A DNA stretch of 64,000 nucleotides from Effrenium voratum (Eukaryota; Sar; Dinophyceae; Suessiales; Symbiodiniaceae), in NCBI GenBank assembly GCA_963377175.1, contig CAUJNA010003816.1, positions 1,398,041-1,462,040 of the forward strand. The letters run 5' to 3'. Shown one piece after another: positions 24,578-37,204 of this stretch (the stretch's first letter is position 1; each line of letters starts with the position of its first letter). A program made the translations under genes and the position numbers. The notes under the pieces are model-generated. The model ran no database searches and had not been told where the DNA came from. It saw nothing but the letters and a program-made list of their open reading frames with translations.

Positions 24578-25138
24578 TGTTGCGTTTCTGCGCTTTGCAC
24601 TTTTCTGCACTTACACGCTCACGCTTTATTGCGCCTCATTACGCTTCTACGCTTCTGCGCTTAATTGCGCTTTTGCGCTTAATTGCGATTTTGCGCTTAA
24701 TTGCGCTTCTGCGCTTAATTGCGCTTCTACGCTTCTGGGCTTAATTGCGCTTCTGCGCTTAATTGCGCTTCTACGCTTCTGCGCTGTATTGCGCTTTTTC
24801 CGCTTCTGAGCTTTATTGCGCTTTTGCGCTTAATTGCGCTTCTGTGCTTAATTGCGCTTCTACGCTTCTGGGCTTAATTGCGCTTTTGCGCTTCTGCGCT
24901 TAATTGCGCTTAATTGCGCTTCTACGCTCCTGCGCTGTATTGCGCTTTTGCGCTTCTGCGCTTTATTGCGATATTGCGCTTCTGCGCTTTATTGCGCTTC
25001 TACGCTTCTTCGCTTAATTGCGCTTGCACGCGCTTATTTTTGCGCTTCTACTGTTCATTTGCGCTTCTACGCTTTACATCGCTCTACTGCGCTTCTACGC
25101 TTTACTGCGCTTCTACGCCTCTACGATTAATTGCGCAA
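24578..25138. repeat. Satellite of GCGCTTCTRCGCTT / TTAATT units (left block, part B)
   Basis: Degenerate array of GCGCTTCTGCGCTTAATT-type units. On the opposite strand the unit is TAGAAGCG or AGAAGCGC, one base from the TAGAAGCC unit of part A, so parts A and B are related 8-mers in opposite orientation. Confidence 0.9.
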
Positions 25139-27461
25139 TGACTATTGAGGTTGATAAATCATCATTTAGGAAAAAACACCCTCCGTGTCCGACGGTGAAA
25201 CAGGAGGACAAGTATTAGGGATCAGAAACAACCAAATTAACTCAAGCGGCATGAGGCCCTGACGGGAATAGGCGCTTTATGATCAAGCAGAGGCCAGCTA
25301 AGATCTTCCGTCTCCACTGCCCATCGCTCTCGCGAGGCAACACCTACACCTGTACATCGGATCTTCGGCAAATATGAACAATAATGAAATGGATTGAGAT
25401 TTGAACAAGTAAATTGATGTCTGCCATAGATCCTGATGAAAAGCAGCGCCAGTTCCAGTTGAGGGGATGAGCCCAGGGTTGTTGATCTTCTTCCCACCAT
25501 GAGTCCCACGATTGGTTCCAGCCGCTCCAGTAGGTGTGGTTGCCACTGCCAGAGGTGTGGGATAGGCCTCCTTGTCACACCCACAACGCCGGGGAGAGTA
25601 CCTGAATGTGCTCTCACTCTCGACGAAAATTAGCAGATCAATGGGCATCACTGGTCGAGGTTGCCATATAATGCCACAAACTGCTTGGTCTGCAAAAATC
25701 GTCCGCCGTGGCAGACACACATATCGTCGGGGTTGATCTCCTCGACTTCCTCCTGCGGTGGCACCAGCGCTAGCCGTGCTGCGTACCTTGGAACAGCACG
25801 GCACCTTTAATCATCTCCTTAGGCGCGCTCAAAGCTCAGGGTGACACAGCGGGCCGCTTTGCGGATAAACTCAAGCGCAGAAGGCGTCAGGTCTCCCCGC
25901 GGAGCGCTGTAGGCAGAAAATGGGTCGGTGATGAGGCGCTCGTAAAGCTTTTGCAACCCTGCCCCACAAGACCAAGCTTTCATAATGCCCAAGCCTCCTT
26001 GGCCGCTCCTAAGAGTCCATGTGCTGCGTCAATATCTGGGTTTCGATTTGCTCCATGATTCAAGGAACGGCCATCTCTTCAACACGTGCCACTTTCTTGA
26101 TGTCCGGCATTTCTCCTGCAGAACGTCGCGTTGAAGCAATGAGTTGAAGCGGGCACACTTATCGGGGAGTGCGAGGACACGTCGCGCGGCCATGCCTACC
26201 TAACGGTAGTGCCTGGGTCAGGCTTGAACGCAAGGCCGGGGGGGCCAGGGCTGACCGCCCTATCAACATCGCGGTTGATGTCAATAAGGCCCCGGAGACG
26301 GGGAGGCCCTTGTCACTTAAGCTTGGATTTCAAGCAAGGTCATCATTTACGCGGCCCTAAATTCATATGGTCCAACCGCACGCACGTGAGCCTTCGTCGC
26401 AACAAGATCAGGCAGCAAGGACGGCAAGGACCTCGCGCCTGTGCTCTTCTCGTTCATGGCGACGACTGATCGTGATTGAGTGGGCAGTACAAGTCTTGGG
26501 GCGCGGGATTTGCAGCGACACGATGCGTCCGTTCCTGATCAGAAAGCCAACGAAGTGCACCGGTTTGGTTGATGAGAACCTTTCCAAGGATGAGCAGATC
26601 GAGCTGCGCTTCGAAACCGCCCGCTACGCTCTCTACTGGAATTGGGCCCGAGTGGTCCATCAGCAGCCCGGGGAGACCCGTGGTCGAAGTGGTCTTTGGC
26701 AGCATCTCAAATAAGAAGAAAGCAACAAATTGGAGGTACGCCGAAGTCATTCACGCGCCCGAGTCGGAGTGCTACGTCAAAGAAACCTTGCATCGTGCGC
26801 GTGCGGTATGCAATTTTGGGCATCGCGCTTTCGGCGAGCGTCCGTGAAGTTCTGATAGAACCAGGCCGGGTGCCATTCTTCGCATGGTCACGGGTATCGC
26901 GGGTATATTTGCGGGTGATGCGCGTGGTTGAATCCCACCGCTTCTGTCCAGTCATTGTGACCAGCGATGGAGCGGATGCGCAAGGGCATGATCTTGGATT
27001 GTTCCATTGAACACCTCGATATACACCTCGATACGCTTCGATGCTCTGGCCGCTTGCAGCATGAACAAATTGAGCGCAGTGTCAATCATATCTGCGCTGG
27101 ATCCACTTTGTGACAGCCTCAAGGTCCAGGGAAAGGTCATGCAAATTGATCTCGGGAATCGACCGCGTGGAGCGCTCGGCAGCATGACCGCGGACCAAGT
27201 GCGCCAGCTTCTTGCTCAACGGGAACACTATCTGACTCACTCAAACACCGTCCTGCCTTTGAACTTGCGGAGACGGCTTCGTTTCTGGAGTTCACTACCC
27301 TTCTCGGCACAAATCTCGAATATTTTGCAAACGTAACTTTTGACGACTTGCAACCATTCACGCACAGTCAGTGTTGTAGTCCGACGCGCCCTTGCTTTCA
27401 AAAACTGCCATTCAAGATTGAAGCATAGAAGCCGCCAAAGTCTACGTCGCTGAGAGGCCCA
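25139..27461. other. 2.3-kb segment between the two satellite blocks
   Basis: No complete gene. Fragmentary coding-like stretches occur on the plus strand (LVDENLSKDEQIELRFETAR near 26570; ETASFLEFTTLLGTNLEYFA near 27270) and in a minus frame (25298-25804). They are broken by stops and may be an eroded element; no family was recognised. Confidence 0.5.
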
Positions 27462-28225
27462 CAAGCCTAGAAGCCTAAAGCCGAGTCACGCCTGGAAGCC
27501 TAGAAGCTCTGCTGCGCTTCTGCGCTTTGCTGCGCTTCTACGCTTCAGTGTGCATTCACGCTTCTGCGCTTTCTTGCGCTTTTACGCTTCTGCGCTTAAA
27601 TGCGCTTCCACGCTTCTGCGCTTAATTGCGCTTTTGCGCTTCTGCGCTTCATTGCGCTTCTACGCTTCTGCGCTTAATTGCGCTTCTACGCATAATTGCG
27701 CTTTTGCGCTTCTGCGCTTAATTGCGCTTCTACGCTTCTGCGCTTAATTGCGCTTCTGCGCTTCTGCGCTTAATTTCGCTTTTGCGCTTAATTGCGCTTC
27801 TACGCTTCTGCGCTTAATTGCGCTTAATTGCGCTTCTACGCTTCTGCGCGTTGTTGCGCTTCTACGCTTTTTTGCGTTGCGCGCTTCTGCACTTTAGCTC
27901 GCTTCATTGTTTCTGCGCTTTGCTCCGCTTGTTCTGTGCTGCGCTTCTGTGCTTTGCTGCGCCTCGCTCCCCGTCGGCGCTTCTGCGCTTCTCGGCTTCT
28001 GCGATTTATTGCGCTTCTGCGCTTCTCGGCTTCTGCGGTTTATTGCGCTTCTGCGCTTCTGCGCTTCTCGGCTTCTGCGGTTTATTGCGCTTCTGCGCTT
28101 CGCGGCTTCTGCGGTCTATTGCGCTTCTGCGCTTCTCGGCTTCTGCGGTTTATTGCGCTTCTGCGCTTCTGCGCTTCTCGGCTTCTGCGGTTTATTGCGC
28201 TTCTGCGCTTCGCGGCTTCGCCGCT
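27462..28225. repeat. Satellite, right block (same order as left block)
   Basis: Starts with a short remnant of AAGCCTAGAAGCC plus GAGTCACGCC, then a long array of GCGCTTCTRCGCTT units. From about 27985 the unit becomes a more regular higher-order repeat containing CGGCTTCTGCGGTTTATTGC. Same orientation and order of parts as the left block. Confidence 0.9.
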
Positions 28226-29191
28226 TGACACACCCGGGCTGCAACCCAAATCCCCTTGCAATGGAATCTGGCATGCCCGTTGTTCGCAACTTGTCACGGC
28301 AATCACCGGGCGGAGGAGAAGAAGCTCGAGCAAACGTCCTGTGACTTTTGACGACGACATGCCCGGAGCAATAATATTTACTCCAGGACTCCGGACCAAC
28401 AAACTCTCGTTCAGCCTGCTCTAGTCTGAAAACTGGGGTTTTCGCGCCTCCGCTGCCCAAAGAACCAGGCATTTCAAGGCATTTCAAGGCCAACCTTCCA
28501 AGAATCTGGCTCGTCAACATGCATGGGCCAAGGGCTTCCCAGATCCGGGTTGATCTAACTGGGTGGGCCGGATCTGGCACCGCCGAAAAATTTCACCAGG
28601 GCTCCAAAAACAAGGGCCCAGACGGTTGGCAACCTGACGCAAACTAGGGACGGGTGACTTCCAAGCAAACCTCCTCCGCCCTGGCCGGCGCTGCTTTGGC
28701 CGGCCATGCTGAGAGCGAGCTTTTCCCGTGAAACGCGCGCGCCACTGGCGCAGGAATGTGGCTTCCTTTTTGGGCCTTCAGAACTCCCGGGCGTAGTACA
28801 CCTTACTTGCGCGGGAGGGAAACAAGGGGATACCCTTTCTGCGGGCAGGCCCCGCAAAAATGTGCGAAGGATCTAAACAGGTAGCCTCCCAACAAACAAG
28901 TGCGGCTGCGGATGCCGGGAAATATGCAGCCATGTAGCTACCACTTTTGAGAGACTAGCTGCTATGTGTCTGCGTCTCCTTGTTTGTTTTGCTCGCGCTT
29001 CTTGTTTGTTGGGTTTGTTTGGTTTTGATTTGTTCTGGTTTGAGTGGGCGTCTTTGGGCTGTGGCTCAAAAAGATGTACCCAAAATGGCCCCTAGGTAAA
29101 TGGAAACAAAGACCAAACCCTGCGTAACCCTAGCTCTTAAATTTTGAGCCACACCCATTTGCTTTGCTTTGGTTTGGTTGTTCGTGCTTGC

Positions 29192-29280
29192 CGGCTTCAG
29201 CTGGGCCACGATGTAGGCCGGGAAGGCCTGGAGGTTGTCGTAGATGATGAACTCCCGGAACGTGCCGGAGGTCTTCTTTC
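29192..29280 (-). CDS. Exon of PARP domain (REFIIYDNLQAFPAY)
   Basis: Acceptor GCCCTCAG and GC donor CCG|GCAAGC. It reads KKTSGTFREFIIYD and NLQAFPAYIVAQLKP, the last strand-helix block of PARP domains (YxEYVIYxxxQAYPEY in tankyrases). Little of the domain should remain downstream. Confidence 0.85.
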
Positions 29281-29927
29281 CTGAGGGCAACCGGAATCTG
29301 CCATCGGAATCTGTCTTTTTTGGAGGCTACCCACTTTTTTGAGGCACTGGCTTAAAATGTTAAGATAGTTTGAGACACACCCAAGTTTGGCTAGGTGTCC
29401 AACATGTTAAGAAACCAAGGACCTAAATCATGACGAATCGCTCGTGCTCCCTTCGTATCGGTGAGCTTGCCCAAAAAAATGAGAAAGAAAGGAACATAGA
29501 AAAATAGAATCGACAGAACCCACCCGCCTGTTTGCTAAAATTCCTCCAAAAAGTTGGAGAGGGAAAGTTGGTACGAGAGCTGAGGAGCTTGTTTGTTGTC
29601 GCTCTCTCTCTCTCTCTCTCTCTCGCTGTGACCTATTGCAAGCTGCCCGAGGTGAAATGAGAGCCACCACCCAAAGAATCAAGGAAAGCCAAGGGGAAAA
29701 AAAGAAGAAATCCGCAATGTCAAGAAACGAAAAAGGCAAAGAAACACGGGAAATCACAACATGACAAGTCAAGGAAATCCATCTAGTTACAACAATAAGT
29801 ACGCGGACACTCAGACAGGTCAACTGAGATTTGTATTTCTGTGCTGGCAAACCTGGGCTGGCCAGTACTTCAAACACAACTTCAAGCGTGCCCTGTGTTT
29901 TACACACGGGATGCAGACAGGTCGTCA

Positions 29928-29982
<55 letters not shown>

Positions 29983-32900
29983 CATATATCGGAGCTTCTC
30001 AAGATTACGGGCCATCTTTTAGCCGGTAAAGGGAGACCAAAGGACGCAACCCATGTTTGGGGGGGGGGGCTCAGCTGGGCTGAGAACGCCCTCTGAACAA
30101 CGCCTCAAAGGAATGTCCTGTGACCACAATTACCCCACAACGTCCATTTGCTTTTTCGCCCCCGGGAAAAAATAATGCCAGTAGTGACAGATAACAGGAG
30201 ACATAGAACATACTCTAAAGCAAACGGAAGACAGCGCAAATTCTTTGAGCCCTTTTAGACAGGCAAGCCATCTGGCACAACCCCCTCGAACAACACGACA
30301 GACTCGTCTGGGGAATCCATTTCTCGCCGTCATTTCCAGGCGGCGATCCCCCAGTACCGAGTGCCACTCCTGGCCGCGAAACCGCTCGTGGCTCGCCTTC
30401 CCACCCACGCTCTGGCACCTGACGCTTCGGGGGGCCAGAAGGGAAGACAGTGGTTTCCTCCAAAAGAGCCCTCTGGTGGGTATTCTGCATGTTGGCGGAT
30501 AGGAGGCTAACCTCTTCTCTTTTTTTTCCGATTTTCAAGGGAAGCCGAAGGAAAAGCCGACGCGCATTTTTTGGGCGGGAGTTCCCCCAAAAAAAAGAAG
30601 ACACGCCCAACTGGTGAACCCTCTGCGCACTTTCCGCGGGCCGACTGCAAAAAATAAAAGTCGTGTGGTTTTTGTTCGCTCGTTTCAAAAACTCTGTTTT
30701 ACGTCTCTTACTCTGCCAACCGTCACTTGGTGCACCGTCTGCGCATCTTCCATGCTTTTTCACGTCACCCCAGAGTATGGGCTTCTGCGGGGGGGTCTTG
30801 TTTTAGGGTACCTAATAAGAAACCCCTTCACCAAAAGGCCGAGAGCTGCCAATTCCCAGAGGACCTCTTTCAGTCTTCCAGTCCACCCCCTCCTTTCCCC
30901 GCGCGCGCGCTTCGGATCGCAAGCAAGAACCGAATCCCCGCTCCTTCAGCAGGCACGTCTCCTCCAAGTGCCGCGCCGAGGGGCGCCGGTCCTCGCAGTA
31001 GTAGACGTAGCCCAGACCTCCAGCCGACTCCGGCTGACGCGCGCGTCAACCCTCAGCTACCAACCTCCAAGCTACTAAGACGGGCCACGCAGGCGTGGCC
31101 CCGCAAATTTCCTTGAAAAGGGGCCCTCGGTATGCAAGGCTTGTCTTGTCATTCAGTCATTAGCACGTCGGTGCATGTCGGATGCCACCCAACGTGCACT
31201 GGCGAAACAAATGTTGCTAGTAGCAAGCGGCATGCTATGTCAACACGTCCGCAGGGTCACGAATATGTGTCGCTACGGTGTTGTCATGCAACATGATTGC
31301 AGCAAGATGATTCTCCCCTAAACGAAAGCCGCTGCACGCCAGGCCACAACTGTGCCCGCCCTCGTGCATCCGAGCGGCAAACGCGGCAGAGCAGCAGGGG
31401 GAAAAGCTCAACCCCTGGCCGTTGCCGAAAGCAAAACTGAGGGCCGCCAAGGTGGGAACTGCTGCCCAAAAATGGAAACTGTTTCTTGGGACCGATTCTG
31501 GGCGTGTCTTTGTTGAGGGCACCCCTTTCGGGCTTGGTTCGAAGTGAAACCAACAGTACACCACCCATTCTGAGGGCTCCCCCATTTAGACACAAACCCA
31601 ATCCATGTTTGTCCTATCAATGAGGGCTCACAAAACGTCACACCTGCCACGGTCCAGCAAAATCCCAAGAGGCCAAACCAGATTCAGATCCGGCCCGCAA
31701 AGCCGATCAAGTACCCTCCCGTCCACTCAGGTGGGAACCCAGAGGGTCCCTGCTAAAAGGAAAAATAGCCTGCCAGGGCCCTCAGTCTGGCTCCAAGTGG
31801 ACAGGAGGGTAGGATGTGAGGGGTGTTGAGGGGTTTGGATCAGTCTGGCCAACAAGTCTTGCGCTCAGCACCGGGGCCAAAGAAGTGCCCTGAATTTGAC
31901 GAATTGCTCAGTCAGGAGACCCAATAAGAGCAGCAGCCAAAGAAAACTTGGGAACGGCGGCGCGTCTGCGCTGTTTCTTCTTGCGTGGGGCATTTTTTTG
32001 AGTTGGAATCTTTGCTGGCCTGACAATCGCAACCAACAAAACACCGACCATATTTGCGGCTGCCCATTTTGAGACAAGCTCGTTTCAGAAGACCCCGCTC
32101 CAACCCCCTCCAACCCCTCCAGCCCCTTCAAACCCTTCAGCTCCCGCCGCGATCCCCGCCTCCCACAACCTTGCCCTTCACGTACTCGTCCGCCTGAGGT
32201 GACGCACAACTGAACAAGTTCCACAGCTCTTCGAACTGGAGCCTTGGCCAATCCGATTTTCCGGACATTCCCGAGGAAGCCGCTACCAAGGCGACCGTCT
32301 TCCTCGCGTATCCCAAGGCGGCCGGATCCGGATGGTGCGGCTCACCGTTGCGCCCAGAAACGGCCGGCAGCGACTTTGAGCCAGCGGAGTCCCGCTGGCT
32401 CATCCGACTCCCCTCAGCCGGGCCTTGCTCACGGACTCGGCGAAGTACACCCCGGCGCCGAAGAGGCCTACTCGTTGGTTGAGGGGGGGGGGGAATTTGG
32501 GCCTTGGGGGGGGTCCAGGGCATATAAGGGTCAACTTGGCGGCTCATTGAAGCCCCGCTTTCCCAGCTGTTTTTTTCGGGCTTGGGAAATGAAACCGGTC
32601 AGAATGGCCAGGAAACTGACTGGCAATGCCTCCAAATCCGAATTTGGCCTACGGAGCCGTTTTCTGAAGTGGGCGTCTTTTTCTTCAGCTGACAGCCGGG
32701 GTCCCCAATGATTTGGGCTGTCTTTTGAGAACCATTTTTTGAAGTGGTTGTAAAAGGACACGAACAATAAGCACTTCTTCTTTTCCTTTCTCCTTTTTGT
32801 ATTCTGGGGGGGGGAGGCGGGGCACTATCACAGCCTGGCGCAAAAGGAAAAGTTTCGTGATAGTGGCCTCTCTTAAGTGGATTTCCATGGCCGAAAACAT

Positions 32901-35900
32901 CGAGCACCATCCTTGCTGGTTCCTGATGTTAAGGGGAAGCCCCCTCCAAAACAATAAAGGGGGGAAATCCAACTGCAGGTATGTCTTTTGTGTTGGTTCA
33001 TTCCAGCTATGAGAAACCCACAGAATGCCGTTTGAGGATGATGGTAGAAAAAAGCTCCCACATTTGCTCGTTGAGCATCCCGAATGGTTGATCTCTTGTT
33101 GACTATGGATCAGGTAGACTTATGTGAGTCCGGATGGTCTCCTCCGGAAAAAGAAAACACAAGTGCCTTCTTCGCTTCGTGCAGAACTTGGACATGTACC
33201 TGATTCTGTCCAAGGAACTTTGTGAGACAAGAGCATTCAATAAAATCTTATGTTTCTGTTTGTGATCAGAATGTTGCCACCCTTTTTTGCTGTTTTCCAT
33301 TGACCTCCAAGCACCAAGCTTTCAAATCCCCAGTCCCCGCCAACCCAGACCAATTGCAGTGGCCTGATTTGGGGGGTGTCTTTTTTGAGGGCACCCTTTT
33401 CCCGCGGTTGCCAAGGGCCCCCCAACCCTATCGGCCCTATAACTACGGGAAATAGGGGTTCCCCTTTTATTTCCAGGTGGCCCTCAACAACCGTGCCACT
33501 GTTCTGGGGCTTTTCTTTTTCGTTTTGGGGGGGGGGGAAGTTCCGGCACTCACCACAACAGTTTGGGAGATACCTCAGCGTCGAAGGCGCCTGAGGGGTT
33601 CGCTTTCGTGAGGTCGAAGTCGTCTGTGGTGATGCCCTCCGCCGCATCGTGGCTCGTGCCGTGGAAGAGCCACACCTCCTCACTCGCGCGACGCGCACGC
33701 GACGCGGCGCGCGCGTGCGCGTCGCGCGCGTCGCGTCGCGTCGGGAGGGGAGGAGGCAGCACGCAGAGGCGTACCCGGTCAACTTGTGTTTTGGGAAATG
33801 TGGGTGTGGTTTCCTGGCATTTAAGGTTGGACACCAGGTTTAAAAGAAACACATTGATTTTTGGGGACTGGATGGGAACAACCTCCCCACGCGAAGGCAA
33901 CCGGGTGCCACAGTTCACTATCCCTTTGCAGAAAGGAAGGGGGGGGGTAGTTGAAAATATCTAGTTTCTATCAGCCACGCAACCACGCGCAGAGACAATC
34001 CCTTCAAACCAGTCACTCATGGGTTCAGCAGGGTTTTGGGGCTGATTTTGGATGGGCTTAAGTTTGGTGCAGGGCTCCTGGGAAAATGGCGCTTAAAGGA
34101 GGTTTTGAAAGGGAAAACCCCCTGCAGAAGAAGATGCCTGGAACCTCCAAACTGCGAGCGCCGAGAATCGTTCGCCGCCGGCACCAGCGGCTCTGCCGCA
34201 TTCACCTCGGCCCCAAAAGCAGCCGGATTCAAACTCCCCATGCTGAGATTTTCACGCTGATGGTAGTTGGGATCTATCTTCAAGAACCGGAGGAATCTTG
34301 AGGTCCCGTGACAGCATCCCCCCGTTGGATTCCGCGGGCATCACGCTTTCTTCCTTTCACCTACGAGCACCGGATCCTTCGGATCCGCAATCTGTGAAGG
34401 AAAACTCTGTCTAAGGTCCAGAAAGAAAAAACAACAATCTAAACAAATACAGCTTGCCCCACTCAAAACATCACCACCCGCTGATGTAGGGGACTCCCCC
34501 CAAAAGCAAAGCAGCTGGCGTGAGGTCTCCTACCGAGATGAAACCCTGACTAATCCACACCGAACTCCCACCTTGAAACTGGCACCTTGGGCTCAACTGC
34601 CTTCCGACGCCTTTTTGTTGCCCAGGAACCCTGCGGGACCGGCCGGGGTGCGACATGAACATCGCAACGAGAGTTCGGTGAGTGATCCATCAAACATGGT
34701 TGGTTCCGATCACGTGTTGAAAAGACATATTCCCAAAACCAACCTGTTTTTCCCCCAAAGAATGGTTGGATCCTTGTCAAAGCACTTGCTTCAAATCATA
34801 CTTCTTCCCAAAGTGACTTGGCGAGCCAGGGAAAAACGGCAACAACAGACCGTGAAGTGCGCAGGCCCCTTCTCAACAGGACAGTAGTCTTCCAAAACAG
34901 GGCTTTATTGAGTAAATATGCGGAGCATCACTCCACCCAAGGAATCTCACTTCGCAATTTGGTGAGGCTTGGAACCACCCTTTAAGGGGCAAGTATAGGG
35001 ACCCACCCCCCAGACCACTGCCCAAGACAAACTGTGGTACCTACCCACCCCTTATAAGGGTGCGTCACAACCCCCCCCCAACTTCCCAGTAAAGCAACCC
35101 AAAAAAGTACACCCCAAAAAAGATGAGAAGAGCCACAGACTGGCTCTGCCTCTTTTGCTCTCCCTCAAAGCTACCCCCCTCATCCCCCCCAAAAAAGGAA
35201 CCACAGCTCCGCCTAGCCTCGACCTTGCACGTCTCTCCCGCCTCGGGGTGCGCCGCCGTGAGCTCCGCCGTGAGCAGCTCCCCGTTGAGCCGGTCCCGCC
35301 AGAAGCCGCCGTCCGTCCGCGCCTCGCTTGGGGCGATCCGAGCGGACTCCGACCCCGAGCCGAGGGGCGCGCTCGGCGGCAAAGAGCCTGGAAAGGATGG
35401 CAAATCCATCGGTTTCCCTAGATTTCCACTTGAAACATCACACCCAGCAAGGGACACTCACCTTTCACGGGCCAAAAAGGTGATGCTGAAAACCGCCAAA
35501 AAGGGAAATATAGGGACCCCTGAAAAAAACCATGGGTGTCCTTGGTAATGGATGGCATAAGACCCAACTTGCAACCGGTGGTGTTCCATCTTGTTCTGAG
35601 CAAACTAACCGATCAAAAGCTCGCCTGTGAACCCCTGCTAGTCCCAGTTGGAAATCTCTTACCAAACAGACCCGAACCACTCCAGAGCTGATTTTGGGCC
35701 ACCCCCGTGCTTTCAGCTGTTTGGGAAAAAAACAATCAAAATTCCATCCGACCAAACATTATGAGCAACCTGGATGAAGGTAATGAAAACCAATGCTTCG
35801 TCTAGAACAAAACTGAAACCAGGCAACTTTAGGCAATGGATTCCAATTCCATAAAGATTGGCTTCTTAGACCGCAGGGAAATTGAGCTCGTTGTGATGTG

Positions 35901-36478
35901 CCCAGATTCCATGAGCTTCAAAGACACGTTGACGCGCAAATTGCCTGGCTGGTCACCAAATAAAGTAGAAGGACAGCGCTGACTTAGTCCAACGAAAATC
36001 CTGATGTTATGATTGTCAAAGTCACCCCTAATTGCTAGGCAATTCGGGAAACAACCAACCAGTGTCTGACTTTGAGAACCTGCAGAAACAGCAAAAATAA
36101 TGATCCCAGTCATACCTACAAAAAAAGCAACACTACCTCAGCCTTTGCCAACATTTTTTTTTTCAGGATTGACTCTGCAAGCTGAAGCCACCCCCCCACC
36201 CCCCCACCCCTCACCCCACCCCCCACCCCTCACCCCACCCCTCACCCCGCCCCTCACCCCACCCCCCACCCCACCCCCCCCCCCCCCGCCCCGGGTGAGC
36301 GAGCGGACGCGAACGTTGCCCCCACCTTGAGCTTCGCGCAGTCCTGCGCCACTACATCCCGCCTGGCAATGGAATTCGGCAGATCGGCACCATGGCGTGT
36401 CGGCCCCACAAAACTGGGGACCCCTTTTTTCTCGGTTGCTTTCGGTGGTTTAGCTTCGACCCCACTGCTGTAAAAAGA

Positions 36479-36509
<31 letters not shown>

Positions 36510-37104
36510 CAAGTCTTATTGTGATGAACAAATATCGGTTGCTTTCTGCTCCCCTAAAAAGTGAATACATGTTGGTGGTTTAATACGGAAAACCAATTCA
36601 TTAGTTGGCAAAAAGTTGAAGTCCTAACATCCAAGCAAAATGCACCAAAGTTTGGACAGAGTTGGGAGAAACAATAAGCGACTTGGAACCAAGTCCAAAA
36701 ACCCCTCTCTCTGGAAGAACTTTACAGGACTTGGGACAAGATCAGAGAGGAAACAGAACCGCCTCATCCCGCCCCTTTCCTTTATTTGGCTTTTTGTCTC
36801 AACATGGGGTAACCCCAAAACAAGATGCGATGTTCTTTTAGGCAAACTTTTAGGTCCCTTCAAAAAAAGAAAGCACAACATCCACCTTTGAAGGGGAAAC
36901 CTCCGCCACCTGACGACAGGCCTCCGCGCGTAGCTGGACCAGGTGCCGGCGTTCATGATCTGCACCGCCCGCACCGCCCGGAAGCTCCTGGCGCGGAGCT
37001 CTCTCCCACGTTGCCACGCCATGGCACCGGACAGTGGACAGTGGGCCCAGTCCCAAGAGGAAACTGATCTAACCAGGTACCCTCCTGCAGATGCCAGGTT
37101 CGTG

Positions 37105-37151
<47 letters not shown>

Positions 37152-37152
37152 G

Positions 37153-37204
<52 letters not shown>

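Noticed and set aside
24852..28424. Open frames rich in Leu-Arg-Phe-Ala-Ser across the satellite blocks
   Set aside because: Satellite units lack stops; no protein character beyond the repeat.
29045..29160. Possible spliced-leader relic (GTGGCTCAAAA words, also at 6825 and 41143)
   Set aside because: The words do not match the dinoflagellate spliced leader beyond GGCTCAA and recur as part of other repeats.
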